From NCBI GenBank assembly GCA_963576475.1, contig OY754981.1, positions 19,062,570 to 19,126,569 of the forward strand: DNA of 64,000 nucleotides, given 5' to 3'. Position numbers and translations under genes: made by a program. Origin of the DNA: Molanna angustata (lineage: Eukaryota > Arthropoda > Insecta > Trichoptera > Molannidae). Below, piece by piece: positions 44,878-55,167 of this stretch. How positions within the stretch are numbered: position 1 is the first letter of the stretch; each line of letters begins with the position of its first letter. Under the pieces are notes generated by a model. That model saw nothing but the letters and a program-made list of their open reading frames with translations. It searched no databases and was not told the origin of the DNA.

Positions 44878-45042
44878 GTAACCTCGCTTGATTGGTTATA
44901 AGAGATTCCAACTAACCTGATTATCACCCTCCAAAATATTATTGATCCATCACAGGAAGTTTTATCACAAATTGTATAAAAAACGCGTAAAAAATTGTGC
45001 CACTAAACATAATACGAACAAAGTAGTAGATCAATTGTGCAT

Positions 45043-45225
45043 GGGGGTAAATCTGGTTCAATTGGCGAAATAAAAACCCTCGTGATTACCCATATCATGG
45101 ATGTAATTATTATATGGAGTTCTACAATATCTTTAGATATCATAGAACTCCATACGATAATTATATCCATGATATGGGTAATCACTGGGGTTTTGATTTC
45201 GCCGGTCGAACCAGACTTGCCCCCC
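45043..45225. mobile_element. Foldback MITE family A, full copy
   Basis: It starts GGGGGTAAATCTGGTTCAAT and ends CGAACCAGACTTGCCCCCC; the arms and loop (TACAATATCTTTAGATATCA) are as in the other members. The two opposed open frames over it come from the symmetry. Confidence 0.85.
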
Positions 45226-45483
45226 ATATGTTATCTGCCACATATTTTATTTCATGTCAATATTTATATATTAAAGAAAATTGTGGTTTGATTGAAAACC
45301 TTGACCTCAAAAATATATAAAGCAGGATTCATACCACGTATGTTAGGCATAAGAGCCTCATAATATATTCGGTATTGCAACGGCCATATGAAATATGTCC
45401 CACAATATTTTAAATGTGACACAAAGATTATGTAACAGGAGAGTGATGTACCCCGAGTTGAACGGGTAAATTTTATTATTTAT

Positions 45484-46075
45484 TTATACATACATAAATA
45501 CCATTACGTCATGTCCCTCACGGGGTAGGCAGAGAGAACCGAGCGCCACATTTTTTTATCTTGACACACTATCATCGCCTCGTCAACATTCATACATCGT
45601 CTTATACACGTTCGTCTGTTCTTCACGCTTCTAACATTTCCGTTTTTCGTAATATCGTTTACATGGTCGTGCCATCCTTTTCTTGGGCGCCCCCGAGCTC
45701 TTATTCCGTTCCAAACAGCTTTGTGTATTTTCTTCGTCAGGCGTTCTTCTTTGATTTTTTCCAAGTGGCCAGACTATCTCAATTATGTGTTAACTTTCAT
45801 TCTGTTAATTTTATCTCTCACCGTCTTGAATTCTTTCCTTGCGTATTCATTTCGTACTCATACATCGTTCTGTTACACATTCTACTCAGCGATCTCAATT
45901 CTAGTGCATTTATTCTGCTTTCGTGCGACTTCTCCCATGTCCAGGTTTCACTTGCATGCGTCAGGGTTGGCACTACAATTGCATTATGAATGGCAAATAT
46001 GGTATCCTTTGATATGTTGCGATCATTCATTACTGGTCTAAGTGCTCCCTTCACTCTGTTTCCTGTCAAAACTCT
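45484..46075 (-). pseudogene. RTE-type LINE, last ~190 codons
   Basis: The minus reading from 46069 gives MTGNRVKGALRPVMNDRNIS, then FAIHNAIVVPTLTHASETWT (the 'xxxPTLxYGSExW' motif common to RTE-like polymerase C-termini). After a frame change it continues RLTKKIHKAVWNGIRARGRP, RKGWHDHVNDI, RRCMNVDEA, 'WRSVLSAYPVRDM'. The tail is (TATG)n, seen as ACATACATAAATACCAT. It is the longest RTE piece in the window; the polymerase core and endonuclease are missing. Confidence 0.85.
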
Positions 46076-46149
46076 TCTTTATTATGAATTCATATGAATT
46101 TCACTCAAAAGTCTTTTTGTACTTAAAAGATATGTATATCATCACGCCA

Positions 46150-46290
46150 TATCGCTGTGTTAACGATTTTCAATATTCGATAGATGTGATAAAGATGTGA
46201 CTTCTGAACCAACGTCTTGGATTCAATTCCCAGCAAAAAAACTTTGATTTCGACAGAAAACACTGTTTCGTTATTATTTATTTTTAAGAT
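46150..46290 (+). mobile_element. tRNA-like SINE fragment (family C)
   Basis: GATGTGATAAAGATGTGACT, ACCAACGTC and TTGGATTCAATTCCCAGC (B box), then CAAAAAAACTTTGATTTCG. The B box plus A-run matches the minus-strand piece at 1876-1965. A third, weaker candidate lies at 51633-51712 on the minus strand. Confidence 0.4.
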
Positions 46291-46749
46291 TAACATGAAA
46301 TTAATGATAAGCAACAACCTCGATTCTCGCACAGGATACTGGAATGTGTTAATTTTTCTTTTTTTTTCGTTGTTTTTTAGAAGAAAGAGAATATTGTTTT
46401 ACTAAATAATTTGTTTAAGGCAATTCACACTGCAAATTCACCATTTAGTCATCACACACTGTTACATGACAAAAAATCCTATATACACTTCACCTACATA
46501 ATATATATGTAATTATATATATGTACAATTATGTATCTGTACCTATATTGACAATTAAGGAATATATTGTGTATTCACTTTTCAAAATAAATAATAAAAT
46601 AAAATACATTGGTTCATGGTACAAGCATAGAATTATAATAGTTTTAATATAATGGAATTAATTAGTTTTATTATTATTCTATGGGTACAAGATACTTTAT
46701 TTACCGTTCAAAAATGACTGAAACTGTTTTTTTAATGAATTTAATTCAG

Positions 46750-46923
46750 ATGGGTCGATGGCAGAGCGGTTAGCGCGCTGGGCTAGTAATCCAGTGCTCG
46801 CGAGTTCGAATCCTGCCTCGACCGATTTAGTTCACCTATAGCACAAGCATTTATTTGCTTATTTTAGGGAACGTGGGAAGATGTATATGTACTTGTTTAA
46901 CAAGGACATATTCATTTAAAAAA
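46750..46923 (+). mobile_element. SINE family A, well-preserved copy
   Basis: It begins GGGTCGATGGCAGAGCGG and contains GCTGGGCTAGTAATCCAG and GAGTTCGAATCC; the head closes with CCTCGACCG, which pairs with the GGTCGA start as an acceptor stem. The body and A tail are complete. Confidence 0.9.
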
Positions 46924-46929
46924 ATGCTA

Positions 46930-47580
46930 TTGGGACAGGTAATGTTTGGAATTATTATAGTTGTCGTGCGGATACAAATGGCTTAATAATGAACTTGTTA
47001 TTTTTTTATTTATTCTCTTTTTCTTGGTAACATTTTTTTCCCTCCAGCAATTGCTTAATATTTTACCTAATTAATTCTACCTACCAAAAAGAGCCTTTAA
47101 AGGTTTACAACGTAATTTGTAATTGAATATACGTTTGTAAATACTATAATAAAGTGTTTGTTCTATGTTTATATCAATAAAATAAATACAATCACACAAA
47201 CATACAGACATACACTGTAGTATATAATTTAGATAAAATCTTATAATTTTTACCATACCAAATATTACAGCGTGTCATTTGTGAACCGAATGCATCTCGG
47301 TTGGAAATATGCATTACAATACTGGATTCTTTTCCATCTTACATATTGTGTTTATTATCATTTTAATTCTTTTCAATGTGAAGTGAGTAATTTTCACTTG
47401 ACTTAGTCTCAAGTCCAACACAACTTGACTCCTTGGGGAGGCTGTTTCACTATGAATGTCATTGTGTGTATTCACTATGCACTTTATTATTTTAAATATT
47501 AAAGCAGTGTTTGACAAACTGAAGATAAGCCTGACAATAAAATTTCCAAGGAGTTATTATGATTTCCCTAAAGATTAATA
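46930..47580. other. No gene seen
   Basis: AT-rich. The 67-codon minus frame at 47314-47517 has no recognisable motif. Confidence 0.4.
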
Positions 47581-47584
47581 AAGT

Positions 47585-48043
47585 CTTTAATGTTCTGGAT
47601 TCCTAGACATCTAGGAATCGAAGGCAATTAACGAAATAGCAGACACCTAAGCCAAAACAGCTACATTAGTATAACACCCCAAAATTTTATCATCCCAACC
47701 TCAGGATACTTTTCTTCTTTAAAAATAAACAAGACTCATAGATGGGAAGAAAACTTGACAGGTACCAACACTGGGTCGTTCTACTCTGGAATCCAGCCAT
47801 CTATCCCTACAAACTCTTGATTCCAGAGAAGGAAGCTTTCCAGGGTGGGACATATCCTGCATAACCATGTTAAGAATCGGTCACTGTATTGTAACATCTC
47901 ATCTATTTAGAATAAATGTATTCAATAGACCAATCGGTCACTGTATTGTATGTAACATCTCATATGTTTAGAATAAATGTATTTAATAGACCAATCGGTC
48001 TCTGTATTGTAACATCTCATATATTTAGAATAAATGTATTTTA
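47585..48043 (+). pseudogene. LINE with RNase H remnant and in-frame 57-bp repeats, left part
   Basis: The reading starts FWIPRHLGIEGN, then after a shift NEIADT-stop-AKTATLV. This is the end of the RNase H domain of I/LOA/Jockey-type LINEs (WIPSHxGIxGNExADxLAK). Next come INKTHRWEENL and GWDISCITMLRIGHC. From 47876 the 19-codon unit IGHCIVTSHLFRINVFNRP is repeated: copy 1 at 47876-47932 (57 nt), copy 2 at 47933-47993 (61 nt, with a 4-base insertion), copy 3 from 47994, broken off near 48041. The element resumes at 48640 after two younger insertions. Confidence 0.75.
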
Positions 48044-48410
48044 ATGCAAGATAAAGAAGGATATTATATGTTAAATGAAAGTGAATGCTTTGAGGTGGTT
48101 TGGACATATAGAAAGAATGAATGATGAACGACTGACCAAAAAAATATACATGGGTGTAAGAGATGGAGTGAATAGTAGGGGCCGCCCCAGAAAGGGATGG
48201 CATGACCATGTGAATGATATTTTGAATGAAGGAAATATTAGAAGCTTGAATAATCGACGAGCATGTATGAGACGATGTATGGATGTAAAGGAAGCTAGTA
48301 ATGTATGCAAAAATAGAGGAGTATGGCGCTCGGTTCTCTCTGCTTACCCCGTAAGGGATATGGCGTGATGGTATGTATGTATGTATGTATGTATGTATGT
48401 ATGTATGTAT
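48044..48410 (+). pseudogene. RTE-type LINE 3' end inserted in the 57-bp array
   Basis: An open frame at 48075-48368 reads RWFGHIERMNDERLTKKIYM, GRPRKGWHDHVNDILNEGNI, RRCMDVKEASNVCKNRGVWR, SVLSAYPVRDMA, then stop and (GTAT)n to 48410. It is the best-preserved C-terminus of this family in the window, and its uninterrupted 97 codons suggest a fairly recent insertion. The element is 5'-truncated. Confidence 0.85.
48371..48410. repeat. (GTAT)n microsatellite
   Basis: Ten copies of GTAT follow the RTE end GTGATG. It is the 3' tail of that insertion. Confidence 0.95.
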
Positions 48411-48419
48411 TTAATAAGT

Positions 48420-48631
48420 ATTGCTTCTCGGGCAACTAACAGGTACTATGTCAAATATTACTTTAACACGCACCCAATAACAAGTTGCCACATTCTGGAG
48501 ACTTACGATATTGATTGTCTCACAGATCCAGACTGAAAACACAATCAAAAACTGTGTCTCCACCGGGCATCGATCCCGGGACCTTTGGATCAGCAGTCAG
48601 ATATCCAACCAACTGAGCCACGAAGGCCGAC
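48420..48631 (-). mobile_element. SINE family B, full-length copy
   Basis: In the minus reading: GTCGGCCTTCGTGGCTCAGT, GGTTGGATATCTGACTGCTG, AAGGTCCCGGGATCGATGCC (B box), 'cacagtttttgattgtgttt', 'gtctccagaatgtggcaact', 'tattgggtgcgtgttaaagt', and 'acctgttagttgcccgagaa' at the end. It abuts the RTE tail, so SINE and LINE are stacked at one site in the 57-bp array. Confidence 0.9.
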
Positions 48632-48639
48632 ATATTCCA

Positions 48640-48940
48640 ATCGGTTTTTGATAAACCAATCGGTTACTGTATTGTAACATCTCATCTATTTAGAATAAAT
48701 GCATTTAATAGACCAATCGGTTACTGTATTGTAACATCTCATCTATTTAGAATAAATGCATTTAATAGACCAATCGGTCACTGTATTGTAACATTTCATC
48801 TATTTAGAAAAAATGTATTTAATAGACCAGTGTGTGAGTATGGTCAGGCGTATGGGACGTTAGAACACCTATTTTTTAATTGCCATAACCGATCAGCTAA
48901 TAACATTGTTCTATACTCTAATTTAATAAACAAATAATAA
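48640..48940 (+). pseudogene. LINE with in-frame 57-bp repeats, right part and zinc-knuckle-like end
   Basis: After a partial unit (48640-48658), three full 57-nt copies run 48659-48715, 48716-48772 and 48773-48829, each encoding IG(Y/H)CIVT(S/F)HLFR(I/K)N(A/V)FNRP. The frame then continues without a stop as VCEYGQAYGTLEHLFFNCHN, RSANNIVLYSNLINK, stop (48935-48937). C-x-x-x-G..H-L/I-F-F-x-C is the terminal Cys/His motif found after RNase H in several LINE clades. The repeats keep the reading frame. Confidence 0.8.
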
Positions 48941-49017
48941 ATACATCTCCAATTAATAGGTACCATAAAATCGAAAAAAATACAATTAATGTATTATTTT
49001 TATATTATATTATTTTT

Positions 49018-49190
49018 AGATGGGTCGATGACAGAGCGGTTAGCGCGCTGGGCTAGTAATCCAGTGGTCGCGATTTCGAATCCTGCCTCGACCGATTTCG
49101 TTCACTTATAGCACAAGCATATATTTGCTTATTTTAGGGAACGTAGGAAGATGTATATGTACTTGTTTAACAAGTACATATTCATTTTTT
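49018..49190 (+). mobile_element. SINE family A, well-preserved copy
   Basis: Nearly identical to 46750: GGGTCGATGACAGAGCGG, GCTGGGCTAGTAATCCAG, GATTTCGAATCC. The body and tail are complete. Confidence 0.9.
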
Positions 49191-49199
49191 TATTTAAAA

Positions 49200-50065
49200 A
49201 AAAAATTATAAATACACATAGATACATATTAAAATTTAACCGATATATTATATAAAGAAAGAAAAATATGAAAAAAATACGGTGAAAACTGTAAAAATGT
49301 TTATATGATAAAACACCCTATGTCAAACAAAAATAATTTCGGTACAGAAAGAATGCGTTAATCAATCTGTTCCCTTCAAAATTTGTATCTTTTGCGTGCC
49401 TGTTGAGATGTACATAAAACCCGGTATGTAGGCACATTGGGGTATGTTTCATTAAAATATTAAACCTCGCATTTGGTAGACTGCATAAAACATCACATTA
49501 TTTAAGTAATTGAATTAAAAATGAAAACAAATAAAGTACTTACTCGTGTTTGTTCCTCGGTTGGTATATTATATACGAAACATTTTACAAAAAACTTTAA
49601 TTAATCGAAATTGTTTAACAAGTTCTTGGTTAATTTCTGACGACACTTCTGCCCGTAATATATCGAGGCTTTAAATCGTGTTCTTGTAAGATGCAAATGA
49701 CTCCCTTTTGTATAACAACCACACTACCGGACGCCGTTCCTGCATTAACACTCTTCTATTTTTTTTTCATTCTCGCTTCTACATCGTGTTCTGTGACATC
49801 ACAGAGTCGGGTCGGTTTTTTAATATTTGAACATTTTCAACACAACAAAGCGTTTTGTTTGTATGCGACTAGTAAAAAAAACATTTGCAAGAGGAATATT
49901 GTAATTCTGGTGAAAATCAAATAAATTTTAAGGAACGTATTCCTTTTTAAAAGACTAATTTTAACTTTATCAAGTTAAATACAGTCGTACTAAAACTTCT
50001 TTATATAAGGAAATAAATTAACAAGATAGGTATAGGGTATTATGATCCAAAGTAATTATTATTGG
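49200..50065. other. No supported gene
   Basis: AT-rich. The 77-codon + frame at 49691 (..CITTTLPDAVPALTLFYFFF..) follows a TTGTAAG-like site but has no family match. Confidence 0.35.
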
Positions 50066-50069
50066 TAAT

Positions 50070-50210
50070 TATTTATATTCATACCATCACTGCATATTCC
50101 AAAATATAGGGAAACCAGCGATAGGTGTGTGGGTGTGTATAACCTAACAAAAGGGAGCACAGCACATGCGTGTATACACACTCCAGTCTTGTCTCACCTA
50201 AAAAGGTACT
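50070..50210 (-). mobile_element. LINE 3' end, 'CACCTGTCGCTGG' family, copy 2
   Basis: The minus reading has AGGTGAGACAAGACTGGAGT, ACACCTATCGCTGGTTTCCC, GTGATGGTATGAATATAAAT, collinear with 6530-6665. Confidence 0.6.
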
Positions 50211-50514
50211 ACATTCAAGGATGAGCAATAATAACAATAATAAAAATAAAATAATTATTGTTAAAATGACTCTAAATAACGGAAAAAGTGCAACAAAATT
50301 CATATGTTAATTATAAAATTAAAATGATATTGATTATTTATAAAATGTCGAAAAATTAGATCAATTGTTAAAAAATATAAAAAATGAACTTATAAAAAAT
50401 AGAATTTAAAATTTGTTCACACTGTACATTTAAAGAGACGACATTATGAAATGATCTTACTAACATCTGTTTTTGAAATGAAATGAGTTAAGTATTTAAA
50501 AACCAAGTTTTTTT

Positions 50515-50880
50515 GACAATTTTTCAACATCTCCATGGTGACGAAGTTGAAATATTATAGGAGAACCGGAAACTCAAGGCACCTACATGGTTCATGACCC
50601 GTCATCGACTGGTTTACGTGATCACTTTATGCGCTTGCGCAACGTTAACCAATCATACCTTTTTATTGAGTTCCCTATCAATCTTACAGTTCTTACAATC
50701 AAAATCATTTCACTCGAGAATAAGCTGAAATCACCATCGCCGGCTATGAAGTGACGAATTAACCCTTTTCTAATGCCATCTATTAAGAAATTGGTTTGTA
50801 ATAAAAAAATTGTCATAAAAAAATATTTGCCTCCCGACAGGGAAAAAGTCTAATGTTTGCGTAGGTATATGTGCAATATG
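50515..50880. mobile_element. Element family D, single-arm copy with flank
   Basis: 'gacgaagttgaaatattata', 'ggagaaccggaaactcaagg', 'gtgatcactttatgcgcttg' and 'caacgttaaccaatcatacc' run to about 50680. After about 140 unrelated bases CTCCCGACAGGGAAAAAGTC and TAATGTTTGCG follow (50830-50862), the flank seen beside the other copies. Confidence 0.75.
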
Positions 50881-50889
50881 CAACTATAA

Positions 50890-52400
50890 GAATATTTGAA
50901 GTTTTACTTCATTTAAATATTAATTTCTCTTGGAAACCCTTCTGATCCTGCCCACATGAATGCGTCGATATTTTAACACCAAACTTCTTCGACAATGAGT
51001 CTTCTCTTTTATACTGAAATACGTAACATTAACACAAGATATTTACAAGCAGCAACTCTGCTTTGTGTGATAAGGATGTGAACCCTAATTTGTCAACTTG
51101 CTTGAAATATATCTTTATGTATGATAAAACTTAATAAGTAGTAGTTATGTAGGTATTCATTTTTTACTATACGGATTATGTGTGTATACAAACAACTAAA
51201 TAATATTTCATTTGAAAGATTTAATGATTGAATTGTACAATCAAGTTCACAAAAGAAAAAATATTTCAATAATGCAATATCTTCCAACTAATCCACGAAT
51301 CGAATAATGTATTTGAAATGTGGTTTCATCGCAAATGTTACAAATCCCATGAACCGATGTGGCTACCAAAGTATTACGAAGAGCTGGCGTGGAAAGTGAT
51401 TTGTCATCCAATATTAAAATTAGAAAGATGGCATACTCGGGACATATTTTCTGTAACAAAAAATATGGTCTACTGCACTACATATAAAGGAAAAATTGAT
51501 AAATAATCAATTTCGATATTTCATTCATAGTTAGTAAGATCATTTTTACTTAAAACAATTGCAATATTATAAAGTATGATAAGTATCGCGAGTAGATCTG
51601 TAGTAATAAGTATTAGGTATATTTTGTCCAATGCGACTGGGTGAGATGTGAACTTTAGGATGAAAGTCAGGTATTTTGATCACTGAACCAAGATGAACGA
51701 CCTTTGTTGAGGAATTCCATAGAATGTTGGCGCGCGCTTACGCTGCAAAAAAAAAAATAATCAAATATATCTACAGCGTGTTCCTATAAAAATATATATA
51801 TTTTTTTAATTAAAAAAATATATTTTGGAATTACCTGCAGTGTATGAAAATGGGTTACAAGAGAAAAATGTAAAAATATTTTATTTTTGCTGCTTATCAA
51901 GAAATTGTTAAAATTTGTAATAAGTAGGTATAATCCAATTCAAAACTAATGTTATAAAAACCAAGATAAATGTGTTATTTTATTACCATTTCATAAAAAT
52001 ATAAAATTTTCATAAATAAAAAGCAGATAAAAACAGCATCTTACTGTGACACATAAGTCGATAATATCTAGTCTTAATCATTTCGTAAAAATATGTTGAC
52101 CACTAGTCCGTGGAAAATTGTTTAGTCATTTTATATGGCATTGAAAAATAGGTGTTAAAAGAATAGAGTGAATGTACCCTATTGTTTGACAGCTTGACTC
52201 GCCTGTAATTTTTGGATTTTGTCAACGAATAACGATAATTCAAGCCATTATGGTAGTAACAAAATCATTAAAGATTTTTTAATCTTTTAATTTTATTTTA
52301 TTCGAAACATAACAGCTATTTTACATAATAAAGTTATACAATAAACAAAGAAATGAACCAATAATAATGTTTCACTAAATTATATAAATATTATTCACGA
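50890..52400. other. No supported gene
   Basis: 51318-51506 holds a 62-codon + frame (MWFHRKCYKSHEPMWLPKYY...) whose DNA is less AT-rich than its surroundings. I know no family for it. 51633-51712 may be a decayed minus-strand tRNA-like SINE head. The rest is AT-rich. Confidence 0.3.
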
Positions 52401-52419
52401 AGAGAATATTGATCAGGTG

Positions 52420-52935
52420 AATGGGTTCAAGGAATAATATTTGGAATATACTTAGTTAGGAAACTGGGAAATGAACTGACGTTGACACTTACAATAAAAT
52501 CCGATGTAGCTTTGGACATATTTGAGAGGAAAGTTCTCCGCAGCATATGCGGTCCAGTGAAAGATGGGGATGAGTGGCGTATAAGGTGAAACGAAGAACT
52601 GTACAGAATTAATGAATCACCGAGTATCTCAACACATATAAGACTATCTAGATTGGTCTGGACATGTTCAGAGAATGCCAAATATGCGAATTCCTAAGAG
52701 AATTATGACTGGTCATCCAGGAGGAAGAAGGAAAAAAGGAAGACCCAGGTTGCGATGGGAGGACGAGGTGAGGAGGGATGCAGTACAGCTCTTAAGTGTT
52801 ACAAACAGGAGGACGGCAGCTGAGGACAGACGGGGTTGGAGGCAAAAGGTGAAGGAGGCCAAGGCTCGACTCGAAGAAGAAGAAGAAGAAGGAAACTGGG
52901 AAATGAACTGGAAGGATGAAATAGGATAATTTCCA
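52420..52935 (+). pseudogene. LINE polyprotein C-terminus ending in (GAA)n
   Basis: The reading FERKVLRSICGPVKDGDEWR, IR-stop-NEELYRIN is followed after frame changes by LDWSGHVQRMPN-like sequence, RIPKRIMTGHPGGRRKKGRP, RLRWEDEVRRDAVQLLSVTN, RRTAAEDRRGWRQKVKEAKA, RLEEEEE. ERKxLRxIxGP, WxGHVxRM and GRPRxRWEDxVRxD are the standard C-terminal landmarks of an RTE/Jockey-like insect element. It is broken by at least one stop and two shifts. The GAAGAAGAAGAAGAA run near 52875 was part of its 3' coding end. Confidence 0.75.
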
Positions 52936-53099
52936 TAACCAATGCTTGTAGTCGCATTAAAATATACTTTAGTGCATGTAGAGACATATGAAATAGATCA
53001 GGTTGCGGGCTTGGATTATTATACATAATTATTACAGCAGGGTTTAATAGTTTGAAGCTTGTATTTTTTAAACAAGTGTTCATTTTAACTAAGTTGTAT

Positions 53100-53215
53100 G
53101 TATTGTGAAGCGTCTTCTTTTTCTTCTTTGCCTATTCCCGTTTTAGTCGGTGGCGGCTTTCCTGGTACGTAATCACCAGGACACTCTGTCCTAGGTCGTC
53201 AAAGAAGCGTGAAAA
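53100..53215 (-). mobile_element. LINE scrap
   Basis: TTCCTGGTACGTAATCACCA, GGACACTCTGTCCTAGGTCG after (TTC)n resembles the reverse of another insect LINE 3' coding end. Too short to classify. Confidence 0.3.
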
Positions 53216-53704
53216 GGAAAAATCCAGGAATTGCACACTAAATCGATGGGACGACTGCAGTTGTCAAAGTCCTACAATCTGCCCAAGACCGTTTTACAAG
53301 GAGGGGGACCATTCCTCGAGTGGTTTAGTGTAGCAGCCAATAAATTAGATGAAGTACGAAGAATCGGAAGGTGAGAAAAAATAAAAGAAATTCTTCGAAA
53401 CTTATGTGAGAAGCTTTGTAGTAAAAAGTTAATTTTGAAAAAACTCTCTCTAACAGATACCAACTTCACAAACCTCATCTATATTAATTCCACCAGAGAT
53501 ACTGATATTTATTCGGGTACCTTTACCTCTGTGACAACAAATCGGTGATCTTGGTGATATATGTAGAGAAATAAAACTACTACATTTTAATTAAGTAATC
53601 TCTCATTACTAATGAATTATCAGTTGCCTATATCTATCTTGAAATAAGATACTTTAAACTAAATTTTTAGGTAGGTGTTTAACTATATAATACCTATATA
53701 GATC

Positions 53705-53858
53705 GGTGGTGGTGATGGTAGGCGCGCTGGGTTAGTAATCCAGTGATCGCGAGTTCGAATCCTCCCACAGCCAATTTCATTCACCTAAGCACAAGCATAT
53801 GCTTAATTTAGAGAACGGATGCTTATGTACTTTTTGCAAGGACATATTCATTATTTAA
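53705..53858 (+). mobile_element. SINE family A, diverged copy
   Basis: GGTAGGCGCGCTGGGTTAGT, AATCCAGTGATCGCGAGTTC, GAATCC form the head with a shortened D arm. The body shows 'gcacaagcatatgcttaatt' and ends GCAAGGACATATTCATT. Confidence 0.8.
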
Positions 53859-54138
53859 AAAAATATATATATATTTTTGTAACGCGCAATATAACCTGAA
53901 GAAAAAATATAATTATACCAAAATACTATACTTTTAATAACATGAATAATGATTATTCGATTTATTAAAAGTATATACAAATATTGTGATTTTTTTTTAA
54001 TAATAGCACACAAACTAAAATCTTATCGTTATGAAAAGAACATACTGTATTTTTACAATACAACACCCATTGAAAAGGCTTCTATGGATGTATTCTTATA
54101 TGACCTAAACGAATTGCTTTCATTCTTAGATATTTTAA

Positions 54139-54710
54139 TATAAATCGTGATATTAGACATTCCTCGAGTCAATTAGTTTATAAAAGTAACTACATAATAA
54201 TATTATTGTATTTTCTACTCAAAGGCTATCAAATACGTAGATAACACGGAATTTTCAATTTTACATTAGATAGATTCTGAAGAATGAAATATTATTTTCT
54301 ATCAAATTGTCAATGTGCACCCTTCATTCATCTAAAAACAAGCAAGACACATTTTACACACCTCATTACACATTTTCACCCACTAAACATTCACATCCCA
54401 GTATGTTATCACTTATATGAATTGATTTGCCACAAGTAATTAACACTAGGTAGGGATAGTTTAAAAATTATATATTAAGCCTACTCATTGTAATTTTTTA
54501 CCTAGTGTTGTTTGTATGCAGTTTAATTATGTTAATAAAAAAAATGTATCTTTGAGACTTTCATGCACACTTAAAGGAAAAATAATTAAATATTTTTGTA
54601 CAGTGCATTGTTTATATTTAATCATATTTTTTTTTCAACAAAAATAACCCTTGGTTTATCTAGATATTTGGAGTTTTAATATGAATTTACCTACCTTTCA
54701 CCTTAATGAA
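54139..54710. repeat. Left arm of a ~570-bp inverted duplication
   Basis: It begins TATAAATCGTGATATTAGAC and ends at 54710 beside the MITE. Its reverse complement lies in two pieces: 54893-55167 and 56264-56562. Landmarks include 'gtcaattagtttataaaagt', 'ccttcattcatctaaaaaca' and 'gcattgtttatatttaatca'. Arm similarity is high, with scattered substitutions and small indels in homopolymer runs. Confidence 0.9.
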
Positions 54711-54892
54711 GGGGGCAAGTCTGGTTCGACCGCCGAAATCAAAACCCCAGTGATTACCCATATCGTGGATATAATTATCGTATGGAGTTCTATGACATCT
54801 AAAGATATTGTAGAACTCCATATAATAATTATATCCATGATGTGGGTAATCACGAGGGTTTTGATTTCGCCGATTGAACCAGACTCGCCCCC
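54711..54892. mobile_element. Foldback MITE family A at the centre of the inverted duplication
   Basis: It starts GGGGGCAAGTCTGGTTCGAC and ends TTGAACCAGACTCGCCCCC. It is itself palindromic, so it forms the tip of the much larger hairpin made by the flanking arms. Confidence 0.88.
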
Positions 54893-55167
54893 TGATTAAG
54901 GTAAAAGGTAGGTAAATTAATATTAAAACTACAAATATCTAGATAAACCAAGGGTTTTTTTTTTGTTGAAAAAGAAATATGATTAAATATAAACAATGCA
55001 CTGTACAAAATATCAAACATTTAATTATTTTTCCTTTAAGTGTGCATGAAAATCTCTAAGATACATATTTTTTATTTACATAATTAAACTGCACACAAAC
55101 AACACTAGGTAAAAAATTACAATGAGTAGGCATGTATAATTGTTAAACTATCCCTACCTAGTGTTAA
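54893..55167. repeat. Right arm of the inverted duplication, inner piece
   Basis: It starts TGATTAAGGTAAAAGGTAGG, complementary to the end of the left arm, and runs to CTACCTAGTGTTAA. There it is interrupted by 55168-56263. Confidence 0.88.

Noticed and set aside
45003..45320. Opposed 74- and 84-codon frames
   Set aside because: They mirror each other because they lie on a palindromic MITE.
48075..48368. A host gene encoding a 97-residue protein
   Set aside because: It is the C-terminus of an RTE-type LINE; four other decayed copies of the same sequence occur in the window and it ends in the family's (GTAT)n tail.
49720..49925. Possible small secreted or membrane protein (49691-49924)
   Set aside because: Hydrophobic run of Phe/Leu/Ile from AT-rich DNA; no proper start context or family.
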